Shown here piece after piece: positions 50,552-62,900 of a stretch of DNA of 64,000 bases; the stretch's first letter is position 1, and every line of letters starts with the position of its first letter. The notes below the pieces were generated by a model. That model made no database searches. It was given only the letters and a program-made list of their open reading frames with translations, and had not been told where the DNA came from. Origin of the DNA: Sipunculus nudus (taxonomy: Eukaryota > Annelida > Sipuncula > Golfingiida > Sipunculidae); contig CM049307.1 of the NCBI GenBank assembly GCA_026874595.1, positions 43,964,362-44,028,361 of the forward strand, given 5' to 3'. Position numbers and translations under genes: made by a program.

Positions 50552-50979
50552 GAAATAGTTCATAAGGTTCACTCCAGGTGTAGGCTTCGCCTTTCTAACA
50601 GCTTAGCTGTGGTTAAGTGCTGACAAGTAGGGAGTGTATGCAGCGACCAAGTCCTGCGCGGGGGTGGTTGGTCCATCCAGTACACTTACAGTACATACGT
50701 CGTGTACACTGATATAAATATACCACTCTATCAGCCTGGCTGTATTTTCCCCCTTGCGGGTGGTGTGATACAAGCCTGGAATCGAAAACTACCCCCGGCA
50801 GAATGGATTCGCGAAAATCGTTTGGCACTGCCTATTTCAAATTTGAATGATATTGGAAATCAATGTTTTTCATGTTATAAAGTATAGGCTAAAGTATACC
50901 TGGCAAAATACCTGGGTCGAATCCACGCTAATAACGTGGTATGCCTGGCTACCTGTGCTGTCGTGGCCTAGCACGTTGA

Positions 50980-51069
50980 TACATCAAGAAACCCGTCACG
51001 ATATTGACTTTGCCGAACCCCGCGATTTACATGGATAATAACGCTGATTCATCAAACATTAGGCGAAAG
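50980..51069 (+). other. PRKG1: PRKG1 5' leader next to the start codon
   Basis: The PRKG1 frame is open back to position 50980, after the in-frame TGA at 50977-50979. It holds one further in-frame ATG at 51031, in weaker context (T at -3, G at +4). The stop shows that no upstream coding exon needs to join in this frame if transcription runs through here. This is 5' UTR by inference; the transcription start is not visible. Confidence 0.6.
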
Positions 51070-51383
51070 ATGGGGACATTGAGAGACTTACAGCTTGCCC
51101 TGCAAGAGAAAATAGAGGAGCTCCGGCAGAGGGATGAACTTATTGACGAGCTGGAGCTTGAACTGGACGAAAAAGATGCTGTGATACAAAAATTACGGAG
51201 TGAACTGGACAAGTACAAAGCAATCTTAAGTACTGCCAAAGTGTTCACGGATCTCAATACATTTAACTTTTCCGTTGTGCCTGCTAACCGTACCAAAAGA
51301 AATGCCATCTCAGCGGAACCGGCCTGTCTCCAAACCCCGCAGGAACTACAAAAGAAACTCAAGGTGGTTCCTAAAAGGCACAC
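51070..51383 (+). CDS. PRKG1: PRKG1 (cGMP-dependent protein kinase 1), first coding exon, beta-type N-terminus
   Basis: First coding exon of a cytosolic serine/threonine kinase activated by cGMP; this part gives dimerisation, partner docking and autoinhibition. Seen: 104 codons plus 2 nt, starting MGTLRDLQ. Residues 4, 11, 18, 25, 32, 39, 46 and 53 are L/I in unbroken heptads, forming a parallel coiled coil. From memory, about 42 of the first 53 residues match human PKG I-beta, and the acidic residues D26 and E31 used by that isoform for partner binding are present. Residues 76-84, KRNAISAEP, form the autoinhibitory/autophosphorylation motif (human KRQAISAEP), with Ser81. The exon ends at a consensus GTAAGT donor (GT at 51384), splitting a codon. 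Human I-beta unique sequence is also 104 residues. The chosen ATG has a purine at -3 and G at +4; an in-frame ATG at 51031 would add 13 residues; an in-frame stop lies at 50977. cGMP-binding and kinase domains must lie in exons beyond the window. Confidence 0.94.
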
Positions 51384-51430
51384 GTAAGTCATTTTATGCA
51401 TTATGGGTAATTTTAACGATAAAGACTGCA

Positions 51431-53127
51431 TGCATGGGCTTTATTGTAGAGTGCCGCGGGAAGCTACCTTTTCATTACAGTCTTTTGCTTCGTAACCGAA
51501 ATATGAGGATGTCTGCTTGTTAGAAGCTTGCTTGTTAAATTTCAGAACAATGCATCCAATATGCTTGAACATGATTTATTGTGTACGTATCTGTATGTTT
51601 TATAATTATTGGAGAGCTATCCATGTGGATGATGAGAGAGAGCTTATAGTTGGAGTTAAATGAAAGGTACCTTTTTAATTATGACAAATATATGACAGAT
51701 AGGACAGACAAAAATGTCGCAAATCATTCAGAAAGGACAGAATAAATAAAAATGGAGACATATATTGATATATAATTGTATATTTTTATATATACCTTGT
51801 CAGAGAGAGTTTTTAAATCAGTGCATATTAGGTCAAGCGGGGAAATATTTCAACCAGCAAAGTGAATGTAGCTTTGTATGTGCAGTGATCCTATAATCAT
51901 ACCGCCAAGAAACGCGTATGGATACGCACCACAGCACAATTTGTTTGTTGTTCATTATGAAATTCGACATAATGTTGACAATTTTACAACATACTTTTTA
52001 TATATACCTGCACATAAACGTTCACAAATACATTTTTACAAATGAAAAACTCCATGCTATATATATATAAGATATATATCACAAACTGATCCGCCATTTT
52101 TACTTTTATATAGGTACACCATGCTAAATATTGGGTATATATGGTCACACACAACTAAACCGTTATTCTACAGGTTTCTGTTTTTAGAAATTAATTATAT
52201 TTGTAAAGTATACAAGGAATCTATAAATGGCTCTATTAATTCCTGAGTTTAAAGGAAATGTGTAATAATCGTATCCCGAACGTCTCGTATATAAAATTGC
52301 TTGGTCATTATTGATATCCCATATCTAAAAGCCTCTTCAGATTCTAGGACTGAAAAACCGACAAATAACCCAGAAACGTATGTTTACAGAAGCTGACAAG
52401 CATGCACAAACAGCCCTGCAGCTTCCTACATATAAATATGAAACAGCACAGCGGAGTAATATACAGCAAAGCCCGCTGAACACAGCTACGGTTTAATCAA
52501 TGCTGAAACTACCATGGCTACCACCGTCGGCAAGGAAACACATTGACAGGTCTGCATGTAAAAACAGGCTTTGTTGAAGTCATTACAAATACTGAATTAT
52601 TAAACTGAACTTTCATGACGACAGTGTTTATTCTTCCGGGGATATCATTGATACTTATTTGTCAAAACTGCAAATGCGGTTACGACAGTTGTGTTTATAT
52701 CATTACACCACGCGAGCTCCCTTTATATACATATTTTGGAAGCACAAAGCATATATAAAACTTTATTGATAATTTTTTCAAGCACTAAGCAGATATAAAT
52801 CTATTTAGGTCATACATTAAAATAATTTACTATCAATTAGAAGAGTGATCATAGTGAGCAAACGTTCTTTAAGAAAATTAACCCTTGGACGAATGATTCC
52901 ATTAAGAACTATACCAATACACAACTACAACCAACGTTACAGAGATTCCAAAATCAGTCGACCTTTTTTCTTAGAGCATCAAGAAATTGAGTTATATAAA
53001 ATCGCAACCAGGCGTAATTATAAGGTTTTTTTCACAAGGATAGCTTATTTATACATATTCGTTTGCCTCATCGTGGTTGCCTTTCCCATGCAATGGCGTC
53101 AATTTATCTTCCTCGGTGGGGGATGAC
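51431..53127. other. Intronic DNA, no recognised feature
   Basis: AT-rich DNA after the PRKG1 donor. A 93-aa plus frame at 52845-53126 has a hydrophobic C-terminal stretch but no family match and no conserved start. Confidence 0.4.
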
Positions 53128-53160
53128 TCGCGCGCGCGCGCGCACACACACACACACACA
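53128..53160. repeat. (CG)n(CA)n dinucleotide tract
   Basis: About eight CG units run directly into about nine CA units: a 33-bp alternating purine-pyrimidine tract of the kind that can adopt Z-DNA. Lies 1.7 kb into the PRKG1 intron. Confidence 0.9.
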
Positions 53161-54695
53161 TCCTCACACACCATATTTATACACCATTTTCCCTCTGTGT
53201 GACACATTTCAAATATATTACAATTAAGTATAAGGTTTTAGAAAATAAGGTATTATGTTTCCTGCACATGAGTATAAGTTAAATCTAAACCATGCAGGTT
53301 TAGATAAAATATTTCAGAGAACACTCATAAATGAAGCCGAAGTATATTATTCTAACTTCTAATATATTTCATCAGCAATATATACTAAATATTATACTCT
53401 GAATAGCGGGTGTGTGTGTGTGTGTGATTACATTGACCATTCCCCCTAATGTCAAAGGGGGTGGGGGGATATATAATAGGTTCCCATGTACTTAACGTGA
53501 TCTGGAACAATCAGTTATACTTATGTTTTGTATATAAAACCAATTGTTTAAATTGAATCATGTTAGATTTTCGATCGAGCAACGATTTTATACGTTTTAA
53601 ATTAACGTTTCAGCAAACAGTGAGATGTTAAATCTGAGATAACTAAAATTACGGTTATAGAACAATATTCATGGCAGAGATTCTGTTTTTACTGAACTTT
53701 GATATGTTATAGGCATGTTGAACTACCCTGTTTCAATCAGCTGTTTCTCTAAAAATGTCTGGACTTTTCTTTCCAACATTTGGCCATCTCAATATTTCAA
53801 AATTTTACATCATTAGTGATTAACTGTTTAATTGACTTCACCAAACCAGTTATACCGCAGAAAATGGGTGAAAACACCCAGACACACATGTAGTTATCAG
53901 AGGTTGGAATTAATTTTATTATACATGTTTCCACTGTTTAAATTGCTTTTTTTGCTCGGGTTATGTTCGAAAATTCACTTATACGTTGTATCTTTTGAGA
54001 GGCACTATGCATTATTATTGCCCATCTGGTTATTCTCTAAAAGAACGTAGAATAGTATTGTATCTGTGACATTTGGAAATTTAAAAAGTATACGATTAAA
54101 AAGTACATGATGATTAATTGAAGGAAAAGGACAAGGTAGATGCATGAATAATAAAAGTATTCCAAGTGCTCCATATAGTTCTAAAAAGCGAACTCGACGC
54201 AAATGATATTGGTTAATAATATATCCCGTGAAACCATGTTACTCGGTCGTCTAACCATGGGAAAGAATTCAGGATGTCGTAAAGTATATGAAGTCAGGCT
54301 GCTGCGATCAAATTTTGATATCATATTAGGCCATAGCTTCTGCATTAAGTTGGGTGGATGGCTTAAGCAAAAGATAATTCAATTTTACGAGAAAATTCAC
54401 CAAGGTTCAGTGCATGTCTAATGTTGGAACAGATATATAGTTTGCTTTATGTATGTGTTCTTTCCCGTATACGTTCTCTATCAAAATTGTACGTGTTTTT
54501 TTTCCAAACCGATATTATTACCCGCGGTTAAGGACAAACTTCTTAAACTAACAATAGAATATTAACATTATATTTTTATGAAAGATCTCAGAATTTTAAT
54601 ATTGGCTTAATTGTTGACTGCATGCCTCACTGAAAGACGTAATTGTGACGTCATTTGTGACTGAAACTTGTCTGGTTGCCGGATGGATTAATAAT

Positions 54696-54699
<4 letters not shown>
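53161..54699. other. Intronic DNA, no recognised feature
   Basis: AT-rich with a short (GT)n at 53410-53426. Nothing else supported. Confidence 0.4.

Positions 54700-54738
<39 letters not shown>
54700..54738. repeat. (TA)n microsatellite
   Basis: About 39 bp of TA within the PRKG1 intron. Confidence 0.95.
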
Positions 54739-54740
<2 letters not shown>

Positions 54741-56264
54741 CATTTCACGCTTGCTTTAGTTGGAGTTATCAGGGGTTGTCTTTTACACTTTTTAACAGTA
54801 CATTTTGCTGCATCTGTTACAGGTCAATTGAAATACACTCCATCCATTTCCATAAATTTAATAGTAATTCAGTGTTATTCGTTTTTAGTTCAAGTCTATC
54901 CATTAAAATTGCGAAATCAGCTGGTAAATGTCAAGGTTCTGAACCTCTAAAGAAACAAATTCAATACATTTCAAATGTATTCATTAATCCAAAAGCAAAG
55001 AAACCACACTTGTTATGTGAAGGAATTGATAAAAATGGGAATTGGAAAGAAATGTAACTTCAATTGAATTATAAAGGTGATTTGACTAACTATAAAAGTC
55101 TCTATTTATGTGGACGATCTTGGAAAATCACATGTATTCTGTGGCTTCTTCTGATTCTTTAGATGTAAGTGAGGGAATGATACTATATGATCAGATTAAA
55201 CTAAAAAGATTTGTTTTTATTGAATTGCATGGTGTTAAAATATGAAAGTATTTAGACGAGGAGAAAAGATGATCGCTTTTCATTCCAAGTAATTCCATTG
55301 ACGGGCAACATATACGCAAACACTCTAATTACCTCTAAACAATTTGTTATGATGTTAGTTTAATCATATATATATATACATTCAAGTCTGGACATGCATG
55401 GTCTTTGTGTGTATGTGCATGCGTTCAATCATATTTGCACATGAAGTCCAAAATTTACAAGTACAGGCGCTGTATAATAATTGAACTATATACAGTGTAT
55501 ATAAAATAAGTTATCGAGGTAGTTTCATAACTATAATACTTTAATTTTTTAAAACTGTTCATATTTCACATAATATATTTTATATATGTGCGTGTCCTTT
55601 ATTTATTAATACAAAGGCTGAAGTTTTCAAGCATATGTACGTCATGCATATACGTTATGCGTGCAAGCTCCACTATATATACATAGTGTAGAGCTCGGGA
55701 CTTATATGTAGAGAAACAAATATATATGGATGAAAAACATCTATTATCTGGGGAGTAATATCCGGAAATGCATTTTAGGTTTCAGTTGTGTAGGTTCGGG
55801 TTTCACGTTTCACATATAATTTATGTGCACCCCTTTTAATCACTGAAAATATTGTCCCTAAATGAACTGACAACATGCAGTCCGTTCTATTAAACTCAAA
55901 TATGATAATTGCGTTAATGAATTAATGATTGAATTAACATTTTAGTCATCCGAAACCCTCTGAGGGAATTGCCCCAGGGCAGTATCCCACTGAGAATATT
56001 GAGTTATCACGGCCCACTATATATATACATAGTGATCATTTGAATAATACATTTGGTTTGGAAGACACTTACTAAATCGAATTAAGTTAGATTGCAGCTT
56101 TCATTGGCTACGCTATGCATATTATTCGTTTTTGCGTTGGAACAGATCCGTGCGGATTTAGTCCGGAAAAGGTTTTCCATGAGTCGAATTCCCCCGCGAG
56201 AAAGAGTTTTTGATAGATATTGCTGCGGTAAACCTTTCGCGATTTATGAGAAAATACAGAAAAC
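54739..56264. other. Intronic DNA, no recognised feature
   Basis: The 106-aa plus frame at 54737-55057 starts at a TA tract; its C-terminal part is lysine-rich but matches no family known to me. Confidence 0.35.
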
Positions 56265-56567
56265 TAGTAATCTGCATTCTAATGAATGCAAGCTTCCTCC
56301 GCCTTTATTTATTTGGCCCACATTCCGAGTTTGATTCGTGTAGTTTTATAAGTGATATTTTTTTAATATTCTTGATGAAGTTCTTTGCACGTGATCTAGC
56401 TCTACACAAATATCCACGAATCTTTAATTGCAATTCCCGAACTAGCCTCGAAAGTTTCATGAGTTTTCTTTCATGATTGCGTGAGTTATATTGTAAAGAC
56501 ACACACAAACACAAACACTCACAAACACAGAAGAGAACTAAAGCATATACCCTCCTTGCGGAGGCAA
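56265..56567 (+). repeat. Unclassified dispersed repeat, copy D
   Basis: Fourth copy and perhaps the best preserved at the ends: AATCTGCATTCTAATGAATG, GCAAGCTTCCTCCGCC, TTTGGCCCACATTCCGAG, GATTGCGTGAGTTAT, a CA-rich stretch, CATATACCCTCCTTGCGGAGG. The end contains a small hairpin CCTCC/GGAGG and the start a hairpin GCATTC/GAATGC. It overlaps an 80-aa frame with a signal-peptide-like start, which is therefore doubtful. Confidence 0.78.
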
Positions 56568-59500
56568 TGTCCCCCTTGGCATCAATCCCGACACAGAACA
56601 CGGGCATTTCCGAGGAGTTGCGGGTGAACGATTTAGGCTAACCAGCATTATAATATATACATTACATACAACATGTTAAAGCCCGATCTCCGGGTATATA
56701 TATATTTTACGGTTGTAAGGCGCGGATTAGGAAGTTTAATTATTTTTATTGGAAGAAACTATCTTTGTTTTGCACTGTTTGCAGGTGTTGAACTGTTAAG
56801 GCTAAGCCCCCCATTTCGTGGACTTGTCGATTTTTTTTCTCCCCTGTATATACTGTGTTGTATTCTTTTCGGCATGATAAGTACACGGTATATCAAAGTG
56901 TTTTTATTGCTCTGTTCAGTTTCTTGACGGAGAGTCGTTTATATCAAATCAAACATGGTCATAAAAATACACTGTCCGTGAACTGTTATTGAAAATAATG
57001 CCATGGTATAGGACAGAAAGAATCGATAAATTTCATGACAGCAACGTTTGGAAATGGGATCATTTTATTTGCATTAACATGTTATTTGTCTGCAAGCAAA
57101 ATATTGTTTTTTTAGTCTGGTGGATAGGAAATCATCTAGTGAACAATCGATAATATCTGATATGCATGGAAACATGAACGAACCAACTCTGGCTTATATA
57201 GAATATTGGCGAATAAAGCTTTCAGTTCAGGTACCGCTCCGGCGAAACAATATTAAAGAGAAATTTGAAATAGAGTATAGCTTGACCTCCTGTCGTCTCT
57301 TCTATTAGCTTTCGAAAAAGAGAATTAAAAAAGGAAAAGAAACAAGCTTAAGAAGAAAGACATTTCCACCTACGGAAATTAAGGCACGAATGAGTGAAAA
57401 CTGCATTTTGACGAGTGTTCAATAAACCGCTTCATACTCCGAGGATTTTTTTCTATCAAATCCGCATCTTGACAGTTGTCTGTGAACACATAGCTAAAAC
57501 AGATTATTTTAATCTTCTTTTGGTTCTCAATTTTTTTAAAGTACATGGTAATCTAAGATCAAATATAGGTACAGAAAGCCTCGGTGACTGCATGTCTATA
57601 TATATAAAGGACGTATACCAGGAGAGCGCATGGTTAAAACATAGTTAACGATTGTCATGAACGTAAATTTGAAAGGCAAGCTATTTCTATGTTTCTTCGA
57701 GGTATTTTCCTCTTGTTATCTCTGACGTCATAAAATTAAGAGCGTTTTGTTTTCTCTGATATACCACACCCTTTTTTCCTTGTCAGTGTCACGCGTTTAC
57801 AGTGAATATCCAATGCTTTTATGTATCACCGAGTGGAGGATTTTCATCATAATTTTACAAATTCTTGTCCGCGTCTGAAAAAAAGATATATATAATGTTT
57901 AATTCGTTGAAAGCAGATTAAACTTTGAGGTTATGATTATATATATAGGCCTGTTTACATGTCCTGTTGTCATTTTCATTACTGTGCTTGATAAACGTTA
58001 TACAAGATTAATGTGTTATTGTCAGTAATATTTGATTGATATCATCGAAAAATGCAAAGGGGTGGCGAAAAAAAATATATTTTCTTATAAATCTGTGCAA
58101 GCAATCTAATAATACTGTAGTCAACTTTAATATTTACTATTCACCTTAAAGAATATATAATGAGCAAATTCGTTAAATAAATGTATATTGTTTCTCTATT
58201 GATCACATACATTTCCGCTTGCAAGACTAATGAATGCTGGCTTATAATTACAGGGATCTTTGGTATTAGTCCATCTCTTGTTCTCCTATGGTCATATCAT
58301 ATTACAGGAATTTAAATGACCCCCTGATGGCTTGGAAGCGGTCGCATTAATGACACCATATACCTCACTGTGCGAATTTCTCCAGCACGTTCCTGACACA
58401 GAGCCGCCACGACCTAGCTTCAGTTTCTTATTTTATCATACCCTAAATTTTCACGACCATTGTCGGTCGTCTTCGTTCCTGTCGCCTGCCCGATAACGAT
58501 TTGAATGTCGTATGCAGAAATAACAACATTACCACATCAGACGATTAACATTTTGACATATCAAAACTTAAAATGTATTGAAATGTCTTTTAAAACTCCG
58601 ATATATGTCAGGTTTGTGTATAAAGATACTAGATATACGTTTTCGATTCAGCTGTTTGTGAATGTTTGGATGTGCCGATATACAATGGTATTAACGACAT
58701 AGGCTTTTCCGGTCCTTCGTCAAATTGGCTGAATCTTATTATACGTACAATTTATTCACAAGAAACAACTTTTGATCTACTCCACCACGTCTTAAAAACA
58801 GATCTTTTTTTACCATTCTGGAAATCAGCCATACCCTGAGGGGGTTTTTATCAACCATGCAAACACTAAAGTTAACAGTGTAAAACAAACAGCGAACAAG
58901 ATGGGGGTTTGGGCGATTTTCCAGGAATATTATCATAAACAAACCACCCAGCAAGCCTGAAATCTTGGTGAAACAGGCGGTATACGGTGTGCAGGGGCGA
59001 TACAGGAAATAAACACTTGGCTAACCAGAGGGGATCAAAGTGGTGAGGCACGTGAACGCGATAAAACACTGACTACAGATTCCTTCTTGAGCGATATGGC
59101 AGGCGGTTGGGCGCACTCTGCGGGGTCACTGGGTGCATTCGCTGCGGGCCTGCATCGTCATCACATACGGCAGCTGTCGTAAAATTCTGTCCCAGATATT
59201 TATTCAGAAGCAGGATGCTTTCTAAGATTTGCCGAAAATTGACCAAAAGGAGTGCTTGAAAATACAGTGGCTATAATCCAGTAAATTTTGATCACCGATG
59301 ACACTACGTAGTTAGCTCTAATATTTCGACCAATTTGTGATACCTACAAATGGTGTAAAATGTTTGCTAATTCAATAATATTATTAGGTGAATTGATTTA
59401 TTTGATTTGCTTATACATAAAATGGTATCTTTCAATATGGTTATACACGTAAAGGAGGTAATAGACAACTAAGAGCACTTATATTGATCTCTCCTTTATC

Positions 59501-59897
59501 CTTCGTAGTAAATCAGTTTATCTTTGAACGATCTCTAACTCATTCCAATAAAAACCAATTTCAGTGGAGGCAGACTCATGTCATGGGAACATGTTCGAAT
59601 ACAGCGAACACGCCTTGCATGTTTTAATATGCTGTCTTTCTTAAACCTTATGTCCGTCGGAGGATGGACCAAAGGAGCGAAATTGTCGTCTAGTATGTAT
59701 GGCTGGGTCCACTTGTAATTTATCAGAAAACGGTCATTTTACTGCAACTGAAGACACGTTGTTGACTACCTCGCAAACTTTCTGAAAGAAATGTGAGATA
59801 TATACTTAAGTTACTTGTACATGAATGTTCATTTAGTATTGAATATTTAGGTAAAACCAATTTTTTTTTCAATCTGTCACGTCTGTGCACAAACACT
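56568..59897. other. Intronic DNA, no recognised feature
   Basis: AT-rich DNA with a GC-richer patch at 59040-59190. CAGGGGCGATACAGG at 58993 resembles the hAT-like terminus at 36 but no partner end was found. Confidence 0.4.
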
Positions 59898-59903
59898 CGC
59901 GCG

Positions 59904-59968
<65 letters not shown>
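59898..59968. repeat. Compound (CG/CA)n(TA)n microsatellite
   Basis: CGCGCGCACG followed by about 19 CA units and about 14 TA units. The frame reading HTHTHT/IYIYIY is an artefact. Confidence 0.95.
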
Positions 59969-59969
<1 letters not shown>

Positions 59970-60554
59970 CAGGTGGCTGCGAAAGAGATGAGTGCGAGAT
60001 AAAAGCATGGTGGGTGGATAACAACCCGGATCATTATAGGTATATTAAATACATAATATAGGTACAGGCTTCTACTTATAGAGGACACGAAATGAGATAG
60101 TGGACCCGCCCTGTGTGTTTTAAGTGAAGATGGGCCATCGCATCATACATACGCGAGCTGACAAAGGTCCTCGCAAATTCTCGAGTGCCGTTACACAACT
60201 CGTATAGCCAAACATCGTAAAGGAATATCACGTAACTCCCAAGCACTGCTCAGTTGACAGTGTAAGCCATCAGCTGTATATGTTGTGAGGGTTACCTGGT
60301 GTTCATGTCTGCATCTCAGGTGCCATGGTTACATGCTTGGCAGCTGTCTGATGTACATGTTGCCTAGCACTGGGTCCTGACCATCAGCTGGTCATTCAGT
60401 TCAAATATGCCAACATCATAATGATCCTCCTACATATGATACTCTATTTATAGCTCCTTGCATACTGCAGGCGTTCTATTCCTCCTTCGTTTTAAAAGCT
60501 GCTTTGTACAGAAAGTATCTTCGGGTTTCACCACCAGGGCTTGAACGGGTCAAA

Positions 60555-60697
60555 CAACTGTAATCAGACCAATGAGAGCGTGGTATCGCATTGTGCATCC
60601 AACTCAAGTTCCATGTCTCAAGTTTTAAGACGCCCCGCTGTCATTGGTTTGATGCACAATGTGATTACCACGCACTCGTCAGTCTGATTACAATTCT
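60555..60697. repeat. Foldback: about 48-bp inverted repeat with a 41-bp spacer
   Basis: The left arm (60555-60602) has CTGTAATCAGACCAATGAGA, GCGTGGTATCGCATTGTGCA, TCCAA. The right arm (60644-60697), on the other strand, reads TTGTAATCAGACTGACGAGT, GCGTGGTAATCACATTGTGC, ATCAAACCAA. Around 80 percent paired with small bulges. Could be a foldback/MITE remnant or an RNA hairpin within the intron. Confidence 0.8.
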
Positions 60698-60879
60698 TTC
60701 TTGGTCCTGTGCCAACCTTGGCACAGAAACCTTGAAAATTCACTGTACAATTTCAAACCACCGGTTAAAGCGAATGAGCTCTGGAACGACTGCATTGTAT
60801 AGCACCTCCGTAAGAGTGTACCCGCCAGGAAGATATGTTATTTAAGTTGACGTCCAGTTCAATATGTCCTTCATTTTAA

Positions 60880-61230
60880 GCATCTTCCAAAATTGTAATT
60901 GAAACTTCTACAGAATAGATTCGACGCTGTCCTTGATGATAACTACGACAGAATGGAGTTAAAACTGACCGTGATATCTTCTACAAACTGGAGTTAAAAC
61001 AGCCGGTGATGTCTTCTCAAGAACAGAGATGAAACTCTCCAAAATAGAGTCAATATTGTGCTTTTTATATCATTTCCAAATTAGAGTACATATACCGTCC
61101 ATGATAACTTCTGCAAAATAGAGATGCATGTAAATGTATGTGTATACGTATTTTTCCAAAATACATTTTGGGCTTTCCTGCAAATTAGAGTTGGGCAAAA
61201 AGCTGACGTTGCATGCAGTACTTTTTGGAT
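60880..61230 (+). repeat. Degenerate minisatellite, about 40-50-bp unit
   Basis: Repeated forms of ACTTCTACAGAATAGA, TCTTCTACAAACTGGAGTTA, CTCTCCAAAATAGAGTC, TTTCCAAATTAGAGTAC and CTTCTGCAAAATAGAG, alternating with CCGTGAT(A/G)-type linkers. Strongly diverged. Confidence 0.55.
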
Positions 61231-62003
61231 CTGCGTTTCCGCAACCATTTGCTTGATACCAGCATATGTGTAGGTGTATGGTAGTATGATAACATCCAAA
61301 CATTCTGAATGAAAATAGAAAATTCGTTAATTCATATAAGAGCTTATCTTTGCCTATATCAGGAACCGTAATTTAAAATACGCGGTAAAATACGTGCAAC
61401 ATTCTCGTGCCCGAGTTGTCGGTTTCAATTAACAGTAGCTACTTTTAGGGACAGCAGCCTCTCAGTATAATTACAGCAAAATGGCAGAGTCAAACTTGCG
61501 TATTGAAACTTAAAGTTCAAGCTCATCCTATGGGAAAAAGAACGCCTTTGAAGGTCCTGGCAGAGACCCGGGGTAGCCGTGTGTTACTGTAAGGAGGCGT
61601 TTTATGACCTACCTGGTATAATATTACTAAAGCGGGCCGTTCTTGAAGTAATCATACAGCTAATGACATCACGTAAACCGGCCCTCCCCATTTTACCTCT
61701 AACGTCATGCATGGGCGTGCATTACCATATTGATATGTATATATGACATTATATGTACGTGCTAATGTGTATTTTTGTAAATATGTGATATATAATATTC
61801 AGTAGCTGTATACTATATACCAAACACTATATTTATCTATGTACGCTATTCCATATTCATTTTATACTTTCATTATATTAAATATATTTTATTAAATATT
61901 TTTATTTATTAAAAAAATATTTTATTAAAAAATGTGTGTATACTTGAACACAAATATATAGATATGTGTATGTATTTTGCAAATTTGTATGTATATATAC
62001 AAG
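61231..62003. other. No recognised gene
   Basis: AT-rich intronic DNA; nothing supported. Confidence 0.4.
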
Positions 62004-62030
62004 TATATATATATATATATATCTCTATAT

Positions 62031-62098
<68 letters not shown>
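62004..62098. repeat. (TA)n microsatellite
   Basis: About 95 bp of TA with a CTCT interruption and a slip at 62041. The longest TA tract in the window. Confidence 0.95.
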
Positions 62099-62101
<3 letters not shown>

Positions 62102-62278
62102 TGGAACCCCACAATTATATATAGTTTACGACCAGCTTGGGGACTGACAAAAAATTTGGGGATGGTCGTATTTGAGAAATTCTAAGCTACCTGAATCATA
62201 TATTCGGGACCAAGAAAAGTTGTCTTAATTGTGGCGTTTGTCACAATTGAAGGATAGTCGCAAGGCTGGGTTCCGCTG
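62099..62278. mobile_element. MITE, pogo/Tigger-like, at the edge of (TA)n
   Basis: Left end CAGTGGAACCC; right end on the other strand CAGCGGAACCC, inside GCTGGGTTCCGCTG. TA lies immediately outside the left end and TGTA outside the right. About 180 bp. Internal GACCAGCTTGGGGACTGACA and its weak counterpart suggest an eroded longer inverted repeat. No coding capacity. Confidence 0.7.
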
Positions 62279-62900
62279 TGTACAGTTACCCCACCGCAGG
62301 ACCACTACCATATCAAGATCATCACGCTACTTGCAGCCACCATTGGTTTGGTCCCGCTTGCGCACTTGATGTCAGTTAGGTAACATTGTGTTAATTATGC
62401 TGAAATTGCTTCAGTCCGAATTCCCATTTTTAAGACCAGCCACAGTATTCATCTATTAACTTATTAAATTTGCAATGTGTGCATGGTTCACCTATTAATC
62501 ACACAGATATTTGCAGGTAATAATTCCTTAATCTTGCAATGAATAAATGTGGATGTACTCGTAATAGACATAAGAAGCCATCATCATCAAAAGCAGCCCG
62601 CGCCATCATTATAAACAACACCTGGGGCAAACAGACCGTCGCTTCGCTCAGATTTGTAAAAGAAGAGGTATTAGTAATAGTGCAAACAGGTACGTTGTAC
62701 CTATGTTGCCTCTGGCTCTACACAGAAGATCCACCGAGACGGGTGTGGTCTTAACGTGGATCGATGATATCTATATAAGGGTCTGACTGGGATCGGGCGG
62801 TACAGAAACTTGTTCACACTCCTGAATCCTATAAATGTAAAAGGCGGCATTTATACAGTGCTGTTAAAGACGCCATTTATACAGTGCGAGCAAGTGCGTT
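62279..62900. other. No recognised gene
   Basis: Unique-looking intronic DNA; a 71-aa frame at 62539-62754 without domain features. Confidence 0.4.

Noticed and set aside
51027-51431. 134-aa minus-strand frame over the PRKG1 exon.
   Set aside because: Shadow of the PRKG1 exon; its serine runs are the complement of GAG-rich zipper codons.
56092-56334. 80-aa frame beginning with a signal-peptide-like stretch (MQLSLATLCILFVFAL).
   Set aside because: The frame starts at a TTG, and its second half is dispersed-repeat copy D.
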